Virus record (IMG/VR): IMGVR_UViG_3300042549_003139
Span: 1 to 24,607 of that record
Source of the DNA: a virus
DNA length: 24,607 nt
Direction: 5' to 3' (one strand)
Part shown: in pieces, positions 7,192 through 15,584 of the stretch
How positions within the stretch are numbered: the first letter of the stretch is position 1
Layout of the letters: each line of letters begins with the position of its first letter
The notes under the pieces: model-generated
What the model was told of the DNA's origin: nothing
Database searches by the model: none
What the model saw: the letters and a program-made list of their open reading frames with translations, nothing else
Made by a program: the position numbers and the translations under genes

Positions 7192-9423
7192 ATGGCAGAG
7201 AAAATAGTATCACCAGGCGTATTTACAAAAGAAAACGACCTTTCATTTTTACAACAAGGTGTGGCTGACATCGGAGCAGCATTCATTGGCCCTTTCAAAG
7301 AAGGCCCATTAGTTCCAACAATCGTTAATTCACAAGCTGAGTTTGAAACTCTTTTTGGTAATGTAGACGGAACATATTATACAGAATTGGCTGTTCAAAA
7401 TTATTTAAGAGAAGCAGGAACTGCAACTATTTGTAGAGTGGCTGGAGTTGATGGATATACTGAAACGGCTCCTTTGTTATTAACAGTAGCTTCAGGATCA
7501 GTAACTGCATCGGTTGGTATTTTATTTAATACTACATCTGGTTCAAATGCAGGTTTTGCAGGAACAACTGTAACTCCAAACGGAAATGGTGATTTCTTAT
7601 TATCAGGTTCAAATGCTGGTTTATTATCTGCATCTTTGGATTCAAGTGATACAAATGACATTGAAGCTGTATTTGGAACATCTGCATATGGTAATAAAAA
7701 GCCTTATGTATATGGTTTCTTTAAAAATCATAGTGTAACTTTTAATAGTAATGCAACCGCATCTGTAAATGTTTTGGGTAATCAATTATTTACAATGGAT
7801 GCACAAGAAGCTTTAACTCCAATGATTCAATCACAATTGATTAGTGGTGAAAGATTTAACTTATTCCAATTTGAAACATTAGGTGCTGGAAACAGAGCAA
7901 ACACTAAAATTAAAATTGGTATTACAAATATTAAAGCAGCGGGTTCAATAAACGGAACAGATTACGGAACATTTACAGTTGTAGTAAGAGAATTTGACGA
8001 TACTAATAAGAAAAAAGTAGTAGTAGAAACTTTCTCTAACGTAAACTTAGACCCTAACTCTCCAAATTATATCAGTAGAGTAATCGGTGATAGAAAATTA
8101 TCAATAGACTCAGTAGGTAAAATAACTGAATCTGGTGATTGGGTAAACAATTCAAAATATGTTAGAATTGTAAACTTAAACGAAAATTCTCCAATTCAGG
8201 CAGTTCCATTTGGCCACACAGCATATCAATTACCAATATCTGCATCAACTCAATTATCTTCTCAAATACCTGCAGTAACTTTCGTAAGTTCTTCTGTAAC
8301 TGTATATGGTGGTATTGATTTAGATGGTAACACAGATAACTCAATCTATTTAAGACCAATTCCAGTAGGTGCAACATCAGGTGCTAATACAGCATTTGGT
8401 TTGGATTCATCAAATGGTGGTTCGTTAACAGTAGGTTCAACTTCAGCACAATTCGTTGTAGCATTCCAAGAAGGTTTTGATGGTATGAACCCATCAACTC
8501 CAATCTACAAAGGAGCTGATATAACTGCAGGTAACTCACAAGGATTTGATTTATCAACATCTGCATCAAGTGGTTCAGTAGCTTATGGTAAATTAGTATC
8601 TGCTTTATCTAACGCTGATGAATTTGATATCAATATGATAGTTACTCCAGGTGTTGTAAGAAGATTACACCCTTCAGTAGTAACTGATGTTTTGGATATG
8701 GTAGAAGAAAGAAATGATTGTTTCTATATTATGGATTCAACTTCTCAAAATGATTCTATTACACAAGTAACAACTCAATCTGACGCAGTAGATTCAAATA
8801 TGGCAGCAACTTACTATCCTTGGGTTAAGACAATTGATATCAACACTAATAAATTGATTTCAGTTCCACCTTCAGTATTATTACCTGGTGTATTCGCAGC
8901 AAACGATAGAGTAGCAGCAGAATGGTTCGCACCAGCCGGTTTAAATAGAGGTGGATTAGTAGGAGCGGTTAGTGTATTGAATAGATTAACTCAATCAGAA
9001 AAAGATTCATTATACGAAGCAAAAGTAAACCCAATCGTACAATTCCCAGGACAAGGTATTGTAGTATTCGGACAAAAAACATTACAAGATAAACCATCTG
9101 CATTAGATAGAATCAACGTAAGAAGATTATTATTGACTGTTAGAAAGTATATCGCATCTACTTCAAGATATTTAGTATTTGAACAAAATACTTCTGAAAC
9201 AAGAAATAGATTCTTAAATATCGTTAACCCTTATTTAGAATCAATCCAACAAAGACAAGGTTTGTACGCATTCCGTGTTGTAATGGATGAAACTAATAAT
9301 ACACCAGATGTAATTGATAGAAACATTATGAAAGGAGCTATCTTTTTACAACCAACTAAGACTGCTGAATTCATTCAAATTGATTTCAACATCTTACCAA
9401 CTGGAGCAGCATTTAACGGATAA
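7192..9423 (+). CDS. gp18: Contractile tail sheath protein
   Basis: Forms the contractile tube around the tail tube. The N-terminus has the usual sheath start (SPGVFTKENDLS, then GAAFIGPFKEGP, LFGNVDGTYYTELAVQNYLREAG, ATICRVAG). The C-terminal domain, from about residue 640, has the classic RINVRRLLLTVRKYI, TSRYLVFEQNTSETRNRFLNIVNPYLE and FRVVMDETNNTPDVIDRN blocks and ends with strand EFIQIDFNILPTGAAF, the sheath-to-sheath interlocking region. At 743 residues it is slightly longer than T4 gp18 (659); the extra length lies in the middle surface region (about residues 95-450, rich in Ser, Gly and Asn). Arg codons are almost all AGA. The next gene is the tail tube, as in T4. A late-type promoter motif and a terminator hairpin lie just upstream. 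Confidence 0.96.
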   Translation: MAEKIVSPGVFTKENDLSFLQQGVADIGAAFIGPFKEGPLVPTIVNSQAEFETLFGNVDGTYYTELAVQNYLREAGTATICRVAGVDGYTETAPLLLTVASGSVTASVGILFNTTSGSNAGFAGTTVTPNGNGDFLLSGSNAGLLSASLDSSDTNDIEAVFGTSAYGNKKPYVYGFFKNHSVTFNSNATASVNVLGNQLFTMDAQEALTPMIQSQLISGERFNLFQFETLGAGNRANTKIKIGITNIKAAGSINGTDYGTFTVVVREFDDTNKKKVVVETFSNVNLDPNSPNYISRVIGDRKLSIDSVGKITESGDWVNNSKYVRIVNLNENSPIQAVPFGHTAYQLPISASTQLSSQIPAVTFVSSSVTVYGGIDLDGNTDNSIYLRPIPVGATSGANTAFGLDSSNGGSLTVGSTSAQFVVAFQEGFDGMNPSTPIYKGADITAGNSQGFDLSTSASSGSVAYGKLVSALSNADEFDINMIVTPGVVRRLHPSVVTDVLDMVEERNDCFYIMDSTSQNDSITQVTTQSDAVDSNMAATYYPWVKTIDINTNKLISVPPSVLLPGVFAANDRVAAEWFAPAGLNRGGLVGAVSVLNRLTQSEKDSLYEAKVNPIVQFPGQGIVVFGQKTLQDKPSALDRINVRRLLLTVRKYIASTSRYLVFEQNTSETRNRFLNIVNPYLESIQQRQGLYAFRVVMDETNNTPDVIDRNIMKGAIFLQPTKTAEFIQIDFNILPTGAAFNG

Positions 9424-9435
9424 TTTAGAAAACAG

Positions 9436-9444
9436 ATATTTATA
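9436..9444 (+). promoter_or_regulatory. Late-type promoter motif for the tail tube
   Basis: Exact ATATTTATA in GATATTTATATAAAAG, 25 bases before the ATG at 9470. Confidence 0.5.
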
Positions 9445-9469
9445 TAAAAGAATTAAAAAATAAAGTAAA

Positions 9470-9958
9470 ATGCCAGAAATATTAGAGTTTGATAAAATTT
9501 TCTATAAGAATTTTGAACCTAAAGTAAGTAATAGATTCATTATGGAAATAAATGGTATAGAATCATATATCATCAAGACAGCAAACAGACCAACCTACAC
9601 TGCAGAACCTGTTGTGTTAGACCACATCAATGTACAGAGAAAAATTAAAGGTAAGTCAACTTGGGATGATATTAACATCACACTTTACGATCCAATTGTT
9701 CCATCTGGTGCACAACAAGTAATGGAATGGATTAGACAATCACATGAGTCGTTAACAGGTAGAGATGGATACGCTGCTTTCTATAAGAAAGATGTTACTT
9801 TCTATTTATTAGGACCAGTTGGTGACAAGATTGAACAATGGACTTTAAAAGGTGCATTTATCTCTCAAGCTAATTTTGGTGAATTGGATTGGTCAACAAA
9901 CGACCCATTATCAATTGAACTACAATTATCATATGATTACGCAATCTTAGAATTCTAA
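9470..9958 (+). CDS. gp19: Tail tube protein
   Basis: Subunit of the inner tail tube stacked in hexameric rings. At 162 residues it is almost the same length as T4 gp19 (163). The fold's landmarks are visible: NRFIMEINGIESYIIKTANRP near the start, a VQRKIKGKSTWDDINITLYDP strand-loop, the helix SGAQQVMEWIRQSHE, and C-terminal strands QWTLKGAFISQANFGELDW and LSIELQLSYDYAILEF. It lies 46 bases behind the sheath with its own late-type promoter motif, and is followed by the strongest terminator in the window. Confidence 0.95.
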   Translation: MPEILEFDKIFYKNFEPKVSNRFIMEINGIESYIIKTANRPTYTAEPVVLDHINVQRKIKGKSTWDDINITLYDPIVPSGAQQVMEWIRQSHESLTGRDGYAAFYKKDVTFYLLGPVGDKIEQWTLKGAFISQANFGELDWSTNDPLSIELQLSYDYAILEF

Positions 9959-9979
9959 TCGTATTAAAAATTATAAAAC

Positions 9980-10014
9980 AAAGGGATACCCACAAAGTAT
10001 CCCTTTTTTATTTT
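9980..10014 (+). terminator. Strong intrinsic terminator after the tail tube gene
   Basis: AAAGGGATAC (9980-9989) pairs with GTATCCCTTT (9997-10006): a 10-base-pair perfect stem with a 7-base loop, then TTTATTTTT. It closes the sheath-tube unit and separates it from the gp26-type gene at 10055. Confidence 0.9.
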
Positions 10015-10054
10015 TGAAAAACATAATATATATAATAAACACAAAAGTTATATT

Positions 10055-10873
10055 ATGGAACAACAAAATGTAGAACAACAAGTTACAAGGGGATTGAGTG
10101 GAGTTCAACAACAAACACAAAAATCATATCCATTTCCAACGGAAGTTATTAGTCTACCATCAAAGGGTTTGGTTTATCCAGAATCATCTCCATTATCAAA
10201 AGGAGAAGTTGTAGTTAAATTGTTAACCGCAAAAGAAGAAGATATCCTTACTTCAACAAATTTGATTAGAAAAGGAATTCAATTAGATAAATTATTAGAA
10301 AGTATTATAGTTGATTCATCTATTAATATAGGTGATTTAATTATTGGTGATAAAAATGCAATATTAATTGCAAGTAGAATATTGGCATTTGGTCCAGAAT
10401 ACACTATAACAGTAAATGACCCATCAGAAAATACTCCGGTAGAAGTAACAGTTGATATGTCTAAACTTTCTATAAAAGAAATAGATGAAAGTAAACTAAA
10501 TAGAAATAATGAATATGAGTTTGTTCTTCCTAAAACAAATACTCCTATTAAGTTTAAAATAATGACTCATAGTGATGAATTAATTATCGCAAAAGATGTT
10601 GAAGCTAGTGAGAAAATATCTAAACAAGGAAATGAAATTCAAGCTCGTTATAGAAGACTTATTACGGAAGTAAATGGTAATAGAGATTTGGGATATATAA
10701 GTAATTTTGTTGCAAATCAATTATTGGCTGCAGATTCTAAGGCATTGAGAAAATACATAAATCAAGTATCTCCAAATATTGATTTAATATTTGATTATAC
10801 ATCTCCATTTACCGGCGAAACGGAGGCGCTGAGTGTCCCAGTAGGGATTGACTTTTTTTATCCTGCCGACTAA
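10055..10873 (+). CDS. gp26-type baseplate/tail assembly protein (upstream half of a possible frameshift pair)
   Basis: 272 residues. The segment LPSKGLVYP (about residues 34-42), followed by the KGEVVVKLLTAKEEDIL strand-helix and RILAFGPEYTITVNDP, matches the T4 gp26 baseplate-hub family as I know it; the C-terminal part (EIQARYRRLITEVNG to GIDFFYPAD) is helical. It lies directly before the tape-measure region, where many phages encode tail-assembly chaperones. The frame stops at 10871-10873 just after a DFFYP motif, and another frame overlaps by 26 bases and continues with chaperone-like sequence but no good start codon. The two may therefore be joined by ribosomal frameshifting or by a correction of the sequence. 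The family call is from memory of motifs, not a search. Confidence 0.75.
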   Translation: MEQQNVEQQVTRGLSGVQQQTQKSYPFPTEVISLPSKGLVYPESSPLSKGEVVVKLLTAKEEDILTSTNLIRKGIQLDKLLESIIVDSSINIGDLIIGDKNAILIASRILAFGPEYTITVNDPSENTPVEVTVDMSKLSIKEIDESKLNRNNEYEFVLPKTNTPIKFKIMTHSDELIIAKDVEASEKISKQGNEIQARYRRLITEVNGNRDLGYISNFVANQLLAADSKALRKYINQVSPNIDLIFDYTSPFTGETEALSVPVGIDFFYPAD

Positions 10874-11075
10874 TTATTCTCAATATTTACACAAAAAAAT
10901 ATTTAATTTAATATACTCTTCAAACGGTGGTTTTAATTGGCATGATGTTTACTTTATGCCTGTTAAACTAAGAGAGTTTTATTGGAATGAATTGTTATCA
11001 ACCAAAGAATCGGAATCAGCTGCTATTGAAAAGATAAGTAATTCACCGAAATCATCATCTACGAGAAGAAGATAA
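10848..11075 (+). CDS. Overlapping small tail-assembly (gp51/chaperone-like) frame, start uncertain
   Basis: Open frame of 75 codons in the +1 phase relative to the gene at 10055. Its only early start is a TTG at 10848 without any ribosome-binding signal, and the first ATG is deep inside (in VYFMPVKLREFY). The residues (HKKIFNLIYSSNGGFNWHDVYFMPVKLREFYWNELLS...) form a compact helical unit of the kind seen in short phage tail chaperones, where a 'MPxxLRxFY' helix is usual, and the tail is basic (SSTRRR). Expression most simply arises by a shift from the upstream frame around the T7 run at 10853-10859 or at the GAC-TAA stop. Alternatively one base is wrong in the sequence and this is a single gene. 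Confidence 0.65.
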   Translation: MTFFILPTNYSQYLHKKIFNLIYSSNGGFNWHDVYFMPVKLREFYWNELLSTKESESAAIEKISNSPKSSSTRRR

Positions 11076-11088
11076 ACCATTTTATTTT

Positions 11089-11097
11089 ATATTTATA
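11089..11097 (+). promoter_or_regulatory. Late-type promoter motif
   Basis: Exact ATATTTATA in TATATTTATATAAAAG, 17 bases before the ATG at 11115; begins the tape-measure unit. Confidence 0.5.
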
Positions 11098-11114
11098 TAA
11101 AAGATTATAAAGTC

Positions 11115-11369
11115 ATGTCCAAATTAATATTCGAAAGAAATATATTTCAAAAATTATTAGATACCTTTTTTAAAGCTAAAACAAAAGGTACTGAGGAAAA
11201 ATTCATTTCTAAAATTAAATATACAAATCCAGAACTAAGTAAAGCATTTAAGGATTTGGATGACTCAATTGTGTCGGGTCAATTAAAATTAAAATCTATA
11301 TTACAAAAAAGAGGTTTAGATACAACCGAAATTGATACATTTTTGGATAAATACTACGACAAAGCATAG
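11115..11369 (+). CDS. Small hypothetical protein before the tape measure (84 aa)
   Basis: Unrecognised 84-residue helical protein: a basic amphipathic N-terminus (MSKLIFERNIFQKLLDTFFKA), a middle KAFKDLDDSI segment and a C-terminal KRGLDTTEIDTFLDKYYDKA. Its stop is 3 bases before the tape-measure start, so the two are surely co-transcribed and perhaps translationally coupled. A late-type promoter motif (11089-11097) lies 17 bases before its ATG, making it the first gene of that unit. A role in tail assembly is suggested only by position. Confidence 0.75.
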   Translation: MSKLIFERNIFQKLLDTFFKAKTKGTEEKFISKIKYTNPELSKAFKDLDDSIVSGQLKLKSILQKRGLDTTEIDTFLDKYYDKA

Positions 11370-11372
11370 TAA

Positions 11373-13994
11373 ATGGCTAATAGTAAAAAATCACTTTCTA
11401 AATTAGAGCAAGAATACAATAGGATAAATCAATCATCCGTTAGGGATGTAAAAGATGCTGCCGAAAAACTGAAAGCATTAGATAGAATTACTAATGAAAT
11501 GCAAAGGCAAAATAAGTTGATGTCCGAACAACTTGATGATGTAAAAGATTATGATAATGTTTTAAAAAGTATTGCTGGTAAAGTTGGAAAAAATAATAAT
11601 TTTTATAAAGAAAATAATAAAATATTAAACCAAACCAAAATACAAATGAATGGAATAGCATCCATTCTAAAAACATCAACGGCCTTAACAAACGAACAAA
11701 AAGATGCAGCATATAAGGTTGCAGGTGGATACAAAGATTCAGTATATTCCGTTACAAAGATATTAGATTCCTTAATTCCTGTTAAAAAAAATAACAATGA
11801 AATTAGAGATGTAATACAACAACAAATAGAAGAACAAAAGGCCTTTATAAAAACCATAGATACTACTACCGAAGATGGTAAAGACTTAAAAAAAGTATTA
11901 GAAGCACAATTGGAAGTATTGGAGAAAATGGGCCCGGCAGCACAAGCGGCGGCACAAGATATGCAAGCAATGGGTGACGCGGGTGAGATGTTATCTAATA
12001 CCGGATTTGGTAAAGGATTGGATAAGTTCTTAAGTGTGACCAAAAAATTCAGAGGTGGTAAGGGTGCCGGTAGTATCGGTGAGGTTGTGGGTAACTTACA
12101 AAGTAAAAGAGGTGCAGCCGGTATGTTAGGACAGGCTGGCAAAGGTATGGTTGGCATGTTGGGTGGTGTTGCAAAATTCTTAGGCCCTATTGGATTAGCA
12201 ACCGGTGCAATTATGGCAGCTGCTAGTTTCTTTAATAGTGGACAGGCTGCAAAAACCGCAGTTAGAATGGCTGCATTGACCGGTGGTAATTTAGATGAAG
12301 CCGGTAAAGATGCAATGAAGGGTTCTAAGGAGTATAGAGATATAATTACGGAATTCAATTACGGATTACCTAGACAATTACAAAGACAAGCTGCTGAGGA
12401 TAATTTTGAATATAACAAAGGTTTGGCAAATGATTCATTACAATATGATCAAAGTTTAGTAAAAGATAAAATTAATTATGAAAATAGTTTATTAAAAGAC
12501 CAAATTCAATTTAGACAAAACCAGGAATCACAAACATTGGATGCAAACAACGCTCAAAGAAAGGCATTGTTTACAAGTGACATGGGTAGATTTAAATCAG
12601 CTATATCAGTTTCCGAAAGAGCATTACAAGCAATAGGTTCATCAACTCAAGCAGTTTTAGACACCGTAAAAAATGTTGGTGTTTCATTATCAGCCGGATT
12701 ATCATCTCAAGTTAAATTAGCAACTGCAGCTGCAGGACTTGCAACACAATATATGTCATCTGCAGACGATGTATTATCAATGAGTAATACATTTCGTTTA
12801 ATGGATAAATCATCGGCTGAAACCGGTACAAATATGGCAGCTGGTGTAGGTGCATTTGCAAAATTAAATGATATGTCACCGGCTCAGTTATTTAAACAAA
12901 TGGCTGATTCACAACAAGAAATATTTAAATATTCAAACTTTACAACTTCACAATTTGCAACACAGGCCGTTCTATTATCAAAGATGAATACATCAATGAG
13001 TTCTATGTCTAAGGCATCGGATTCAATGGTTTTAAACTATAAGGATAGTATTAAATCCGAAATGAGTTTGTCGGCAATGTTGGGTAAAAATGTAAATCTA
13101 TCTGAGGTTAGAGCCAGATTAATGTCAGGAGATATGGCCGGTGGTGCATCTGCATTAAAAACGGCATTGGGTGGTGTAGACATTGGTTCTATGAATGCAT
13201 TCCAAAAACAAGCATTAAGTCAGGCAACAGGAATGGATGTTAATGAATTGATGAATTTAACACAATCCAAAGGGGGTGGAGTAACGGGAACTATTGCAGA
13301 AAAAAATGCAATTAAAACTGGTAAAGATATTGCAAATGGAGCACTACAACAAGATATTGCAAATGAAGCGTCTAAACTTAAATTAGAACAAAAGTTTAGA
13401 AAAGAAAATTTAGACTTTGAACAAAAAGAAAGATTGCAAATGTTGGGTGTAGAACAGCAGATGAGACTTCAAGGTATTGCATTAGAACAATCTTTTAGAA
13501 TAAAATCGGCAACACTTAAAGCAGAACAAGATATTAAAGATTTACAAAATAAATATGTAAAAGAAGTAATGTCTGAACAAATTATATCTGGACTAAGTAG
13601 TCAATATAAAAACACTTTGGATGTAAACAAAGTAACCACTAAAACACAAGGTGTTGGAGTAACACCAATGGGTGGTATAAGTTACACAAATTTGGCAGAT
13701 AGTACTAAAAAGGGTGGAGAACCAACCGTTGCTGCAATAAACACAAATAATAAATTACAAGAAGTAAAATTGACTCAACAAATGGCAAAACAAACTAGGT
13801 TGTTAAGTGAATCTGAATATTCGGTTAAATTACAACAAGAAATGGTTGCAATGTTGGGATTATCTACACAAATGTTAGGAAAAATAATGGATAATACCGC
13901 TAACGGAACGGATGTTACATTGGATGGTAAATCATTAAGACAATCTCTATTGAATCAAGCCCGTAGAAACTATGGTGTAGCTAGAACTACATAA
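11373..13994 (+). CDS. Tail tape-measure-like protein
   Basis: 873 residues, the largest protein of the tail block. It probably sets tail length and may leave the tail on ejection. Layout: charged coiled coil at 1-200; a hydrophobic glycine/alanine-rich segment at about 250-290 (GMLGGVAKFLGPIGLATGAI, then MAAASFF), consistent with membrane insertion; then an exact array of four 11-residue repeats at 342-385 (xDxΦxYxxSLx type) and a second array of about five at 668-722 (xLxΦEQxxRLQ type); between them an alanine/methionine/serine-rich helical region. A hydrophobic patch flanked by long coils, placed after the chaperone pair and before the tube initiator, is the usual tape-measure signature. 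T4 gp29 is shorter (590), so this is called by architecture and order. Confidence 0.82.
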   Translation: MANSKKSLSKLEQEYNRINQSSVRDVKDAAEKLKALDRITNEMQRQNKLMSEQLDDVKDYDNVLKSIAGKVGKNNNFYKENNKILNQTKIQMNGIASILKTSTALTNEQKDAAYKVAGGYKDSVYSVTKILDSLIPVKKNNNEIRDVIQQQIEEQKAFIKTIDTTTEDGKDLKKVLEAQLEVLEKMGPAAQAAAQDMQAMGDAGEMLSNTGFGKGLDKFLSVTKKFRGGKGAGSIGEVVGNLQSKRGAAGMLGQAGKGMVGMLGGVAKFLGPIGLATGAIMAAASFFNSGQAAKTAVRMAALTGGNLDEAGKDAMKGSKEYRDIITEFNYGLPRQLQRQAAEDNFEYNKGLANDSLQYDQSLVKDKINYENSLLKDQIQFRQNQESQTLDANNAQRKALFTSDMGRFKSAISVSERALQAIGSSTQAVLDTVKNVGVSLSAGLSSQVKLATAAAGLATQYMSSADDVLSMSNTFRLMDKSSAETGTNMAAGVGAFAKLNDMSPAQLFKQMADSQQEIFKYSNFTTSQFATQAVLLSKMNTSMSSMSKASDSMVLNYKDSIKSEMSLSAMLGKNVNLSEVRARLMSGDMAGGASALKTALGGVDIGSMNAFQKQALSQATGMDVNELMNLTQSKGGGVTGTIAEKNAIKTGKDIANGALQQDIANEASKLKLEQKFRKENLDFEQKERLQMLGVEQQMRLQGIALEQSFRIKSATLKAEQDIKDLQNKYVKEVMSEQIISGLSSQYKNTLDVNKVTTKTQGVGVTPMGGISYTNLADSTKKGGEPTVAAINTNNKLQEVKLTQQMAKQTRLLSESEYSVKLQQEMVAMLGLSTQMLGKIMDNTANGTDVTLDGKSLRQSLLNQARRNYGVARTT
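12396..12527 (+). repeat. Four 11-residue (hendecad) repeats in the tape-measure gene
   Basis: Residues 342-385 split without gaps into EDNFEYNKGLA, NDSLQYDQSLV, KDKINYENSLL and KDQIQFRQNQE. Position 2 is Asp in all four, position 4 hydrophobic in all, and position 6 aromatic in all (Tyr, Tyr, Tyr, Phe). An 11-residue period is characteristic of right-handed or straight coiled coils. The DNA units have diverged, so the repeat is maintained at protein level. Confidence 0.85.
13374..13538 (+). repeat. Second hendecad array in the tape-measure gene
   Basis: Residues 668-722 divide into KLKLEQKFRKE, NLDFEQKERLQ, MLGVEQQMRLQ, GIALEQSFRIK and SATLKAEQDIK. The pattern xLxΦEQxxRLQ holds well for the middle three and weakens at both ends. 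It is a different consensus from the first array, though with the same period. Confidence 0.85.
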
Positions 13995-14008
13995 TATTTA
14001 CAATAAAG

Positions 14009-14017
14009 ATATTTATA
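14009..14017 (+). promoter_or_regulatory. Late-type promoter motif
   Basis: Exact ATATTTATA in GATATTTATAAG, 22 bases before the ATG at 14040; begins the baseplate operon. Confidence 0.5.
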
Positions 14018-14039
14018 AGTAAATACTATTATTTTATAG

Positions 14040-15272
14040 ATGGCAACAATACAAGATTTATTTAAATCACAAAAAAAAGAAATCTACGGAAGAGACAATA
14101 TCCGAATAGAAAGTAGGGGATTTATTAACCCACCAAGAGGTGCTGCATTACTTGCATCATCCCCAAATGCTATTGCAGATTTAATTGGAGGACAAATTGG
14201 TGGAGCATTGGGTGGTTCGGCAAATAGACCATCAGACACTATTTTTAGAGGAAAAGGAGTTTTTAATAAACCAATATCATTAGGAAGAACACAACAAGGA
14301 TTAAGAAATGCAATTGATCCTGATACAGATTATTTTGTAAAACAATCACCATCACCCACATCAATTTTAGCAACTTTAAATCAAGGTGCATCCAACTTAG
14401 GTGGTGTTGCAACTAACCTTGCAATTAACGCTGTTACAAAGGGTGGTTTGAGAAATTTGGCAAATTCATTAAAAAAACCAAAACCACAATTATATAGTAA
14501 TAAGAACAAATTTTCAAAATCTGTTGAAATAAATAAACAATGGGATGTTGATTTAATTCAAGATGTTGATAAAATTGAAGCTGATAAGTTAAATGAGTTT
14601 ATACAAAAATATACAGGTAAAAATCAAGTATTGGTTTTATTTAAAAAGTATGGCAAATCAACTGCAATCCCATTTGAAGGAACTATTACTGGATTGAGTG
14701 AAGATGTTGTACCAGAATGGACTAATTTTAGATATTTAGGTTCTCCATTTAAAGTGAATAGGTATCAGGGTGTTGAAAGAAGTTTAAAATTTAATTTAAA
14801 ATTGTATTATCTAACCAATGGCCAAAAAGAAAATATGGTTAAAAAGATAAACTATTTAAAATCATTGGCATTTCCATATGATGAAATTTCCGAAATGAAA
14901 TATGGTGGTGAAACACAAACATCACAATATGCATATTCACCGAATTTATTAAATGTATCAATAGGTGATATGTATCCTAATATATTTGGATTTATTGAAA
15001 ATTTATCATTTAGTGTAGAAGACAATACAACTTGGCCATCTAACTTTGATGATCCAACCGATACTTTTATGTATCCATCTATCGTTGACGTATCAATTGG
15101 TATTAAAATAATAGAAAATCATAAAACAGATACCAACGGAGGAATAACCAAATATAAATACGATTTTGATGGTGGTAATAGAACTGGAATAGATGAGGTG
15201 ACTTTGAATGAAAAAGAAATGGAAAATGATATTGAAAAATGGACAAAGGCTCGTTCACTTTCAGCAAAATAA
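14040..15272 (+). CDS. Baseplate tail-tube initiator (gp48/gp54-like)
   Basis: 410 residues. The C-terminal part (about 208-358) carries the tube-like fold seen in T4 gp48/gp54: FEGTITGLSEDVVPEWTNFRYLG, then a Y-x-GVERSLKFNLKLYYLT strand pair, KKINYLKSLAFPYDE, a SPNLLNVSIGDMYPNIFGFI strand and ENLSFSVEDNTTW. These proteins join the baseplate hub to the first ring of the tail tube. The N-terminal ~190 residues are glycine/alanine-rich with short hydrophobic stretches (LIGGQIGGALGG) and are longer than in T4, where gp54 has 320 residues. The next gene (LysM wedge) starts 6 bases later. Whether gp48 or gp54 is the closer relative cannot be decided by eye. Confidence 0.8.
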   Translation: MATIQDLFKSQKKEIYGRDNIRIESRGFINPPRGAALLASSPNAIADLIGGQIGGALGGSANRPSDTIFRGKGVFNKPISLGRTQQGLRNAIDPDTDYFVKQSPSPTSILATLNQGASNLGGVATNLAINAVTKGGLRNLANSLKKPKPQLYSNKNKFSKSVEINKQWDVDLIQDVDKIEADKLNEFIQKYTGKNQVLVLFKKYGKSTAIPFEGTITGLSEDVVPEWTNFRYLGSPFKVNRYQGVERSLKFNLKLYYLTNGQKENMVKKINYLKSLAFPYDEISEMKYGGETQTSQYAYSPNLLNVSIGDMYPNIFGFIENLSFSVEDNTTWPSNFDDPTDTFMYPSIVDVSIGIKIIENHKTDTNGGITKYKYDFDGGNRTGIDEVTLNEKEMENDIEKWTKARSLSAK

Positions 15273-15278
15273 TAATAA

Positions 15279-15581
15279 ATGGCAAATAGATATCAATATA
15301 GTAAAACATTACATACCAAAGGAACTAAAAAAAAATATTTAGGTAGTGTTATATATCCAAAAATAAAACCATCCAATGATGACATATACATCATATCCGA
15401 ATCTAGTGATAGATTAGACATACTTGCATCTAAATATTATAATGATAAAACTTTATGGTGGATTATAGCAACTGCAAATAATTTAAATGACGCATCCCTA
15501 TCAATTACACCTGGTACGCAAATGAGAATACCATCAAATTTATCAAGTATATTGAATGATTTTGAAAAAATAAATAAATAA
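15279..15581 (+). CDS. LysM-type baseplate wedge protein (gp53-like)
   Basis: 100 residues containing one LysM-like unit at about 30-80: YIISESSDRLDILASKYYND, KTLWWIIATANNLND and a PGTQMRIPSN end. T4 gp53, a baseplate wedge subunit, has the same core (a short xxELANAIYGNPQLYWVLLMCND block) inside a 196-residue protein; the version here is little more than the domain, like the tail X proteins of other phages. The start overlaps the AATAAATGG region right after the tube-initiator stop, and the hub gene starts 3 bases after its stop, so the set is translated from one message. Confidence 0.85.
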   Translation: MANRYQYSKTLHTKGTKKKYLGSVIYPKIKPSNDDIYIISESSDRLDILASKYYNDKTLWWIIATANNLNDASLSITPGTQMRIPSNLSSILNDFEKINK

Positions 15582-15584
15582 GTT

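Noticed and set aside
10024-10036. TATATATAATA before the gene at 10055 as a late promoter
   Set aside because: It lacks the exact ATATTTATA core, and any A/T-rich gap in this genome could give such a match; left unassigned.
11603-12358. Long reverse-strand open frame (251 codons)
   Set aside because: It is opposite the tape-measure gene in a low-complexity, Ala/Gly-rich stretch; its protein is dominated by Pro, Ala and Ser and Leu, and no promoter or start signal supports it. Other reverse frames under genes were rejected for the same reason.
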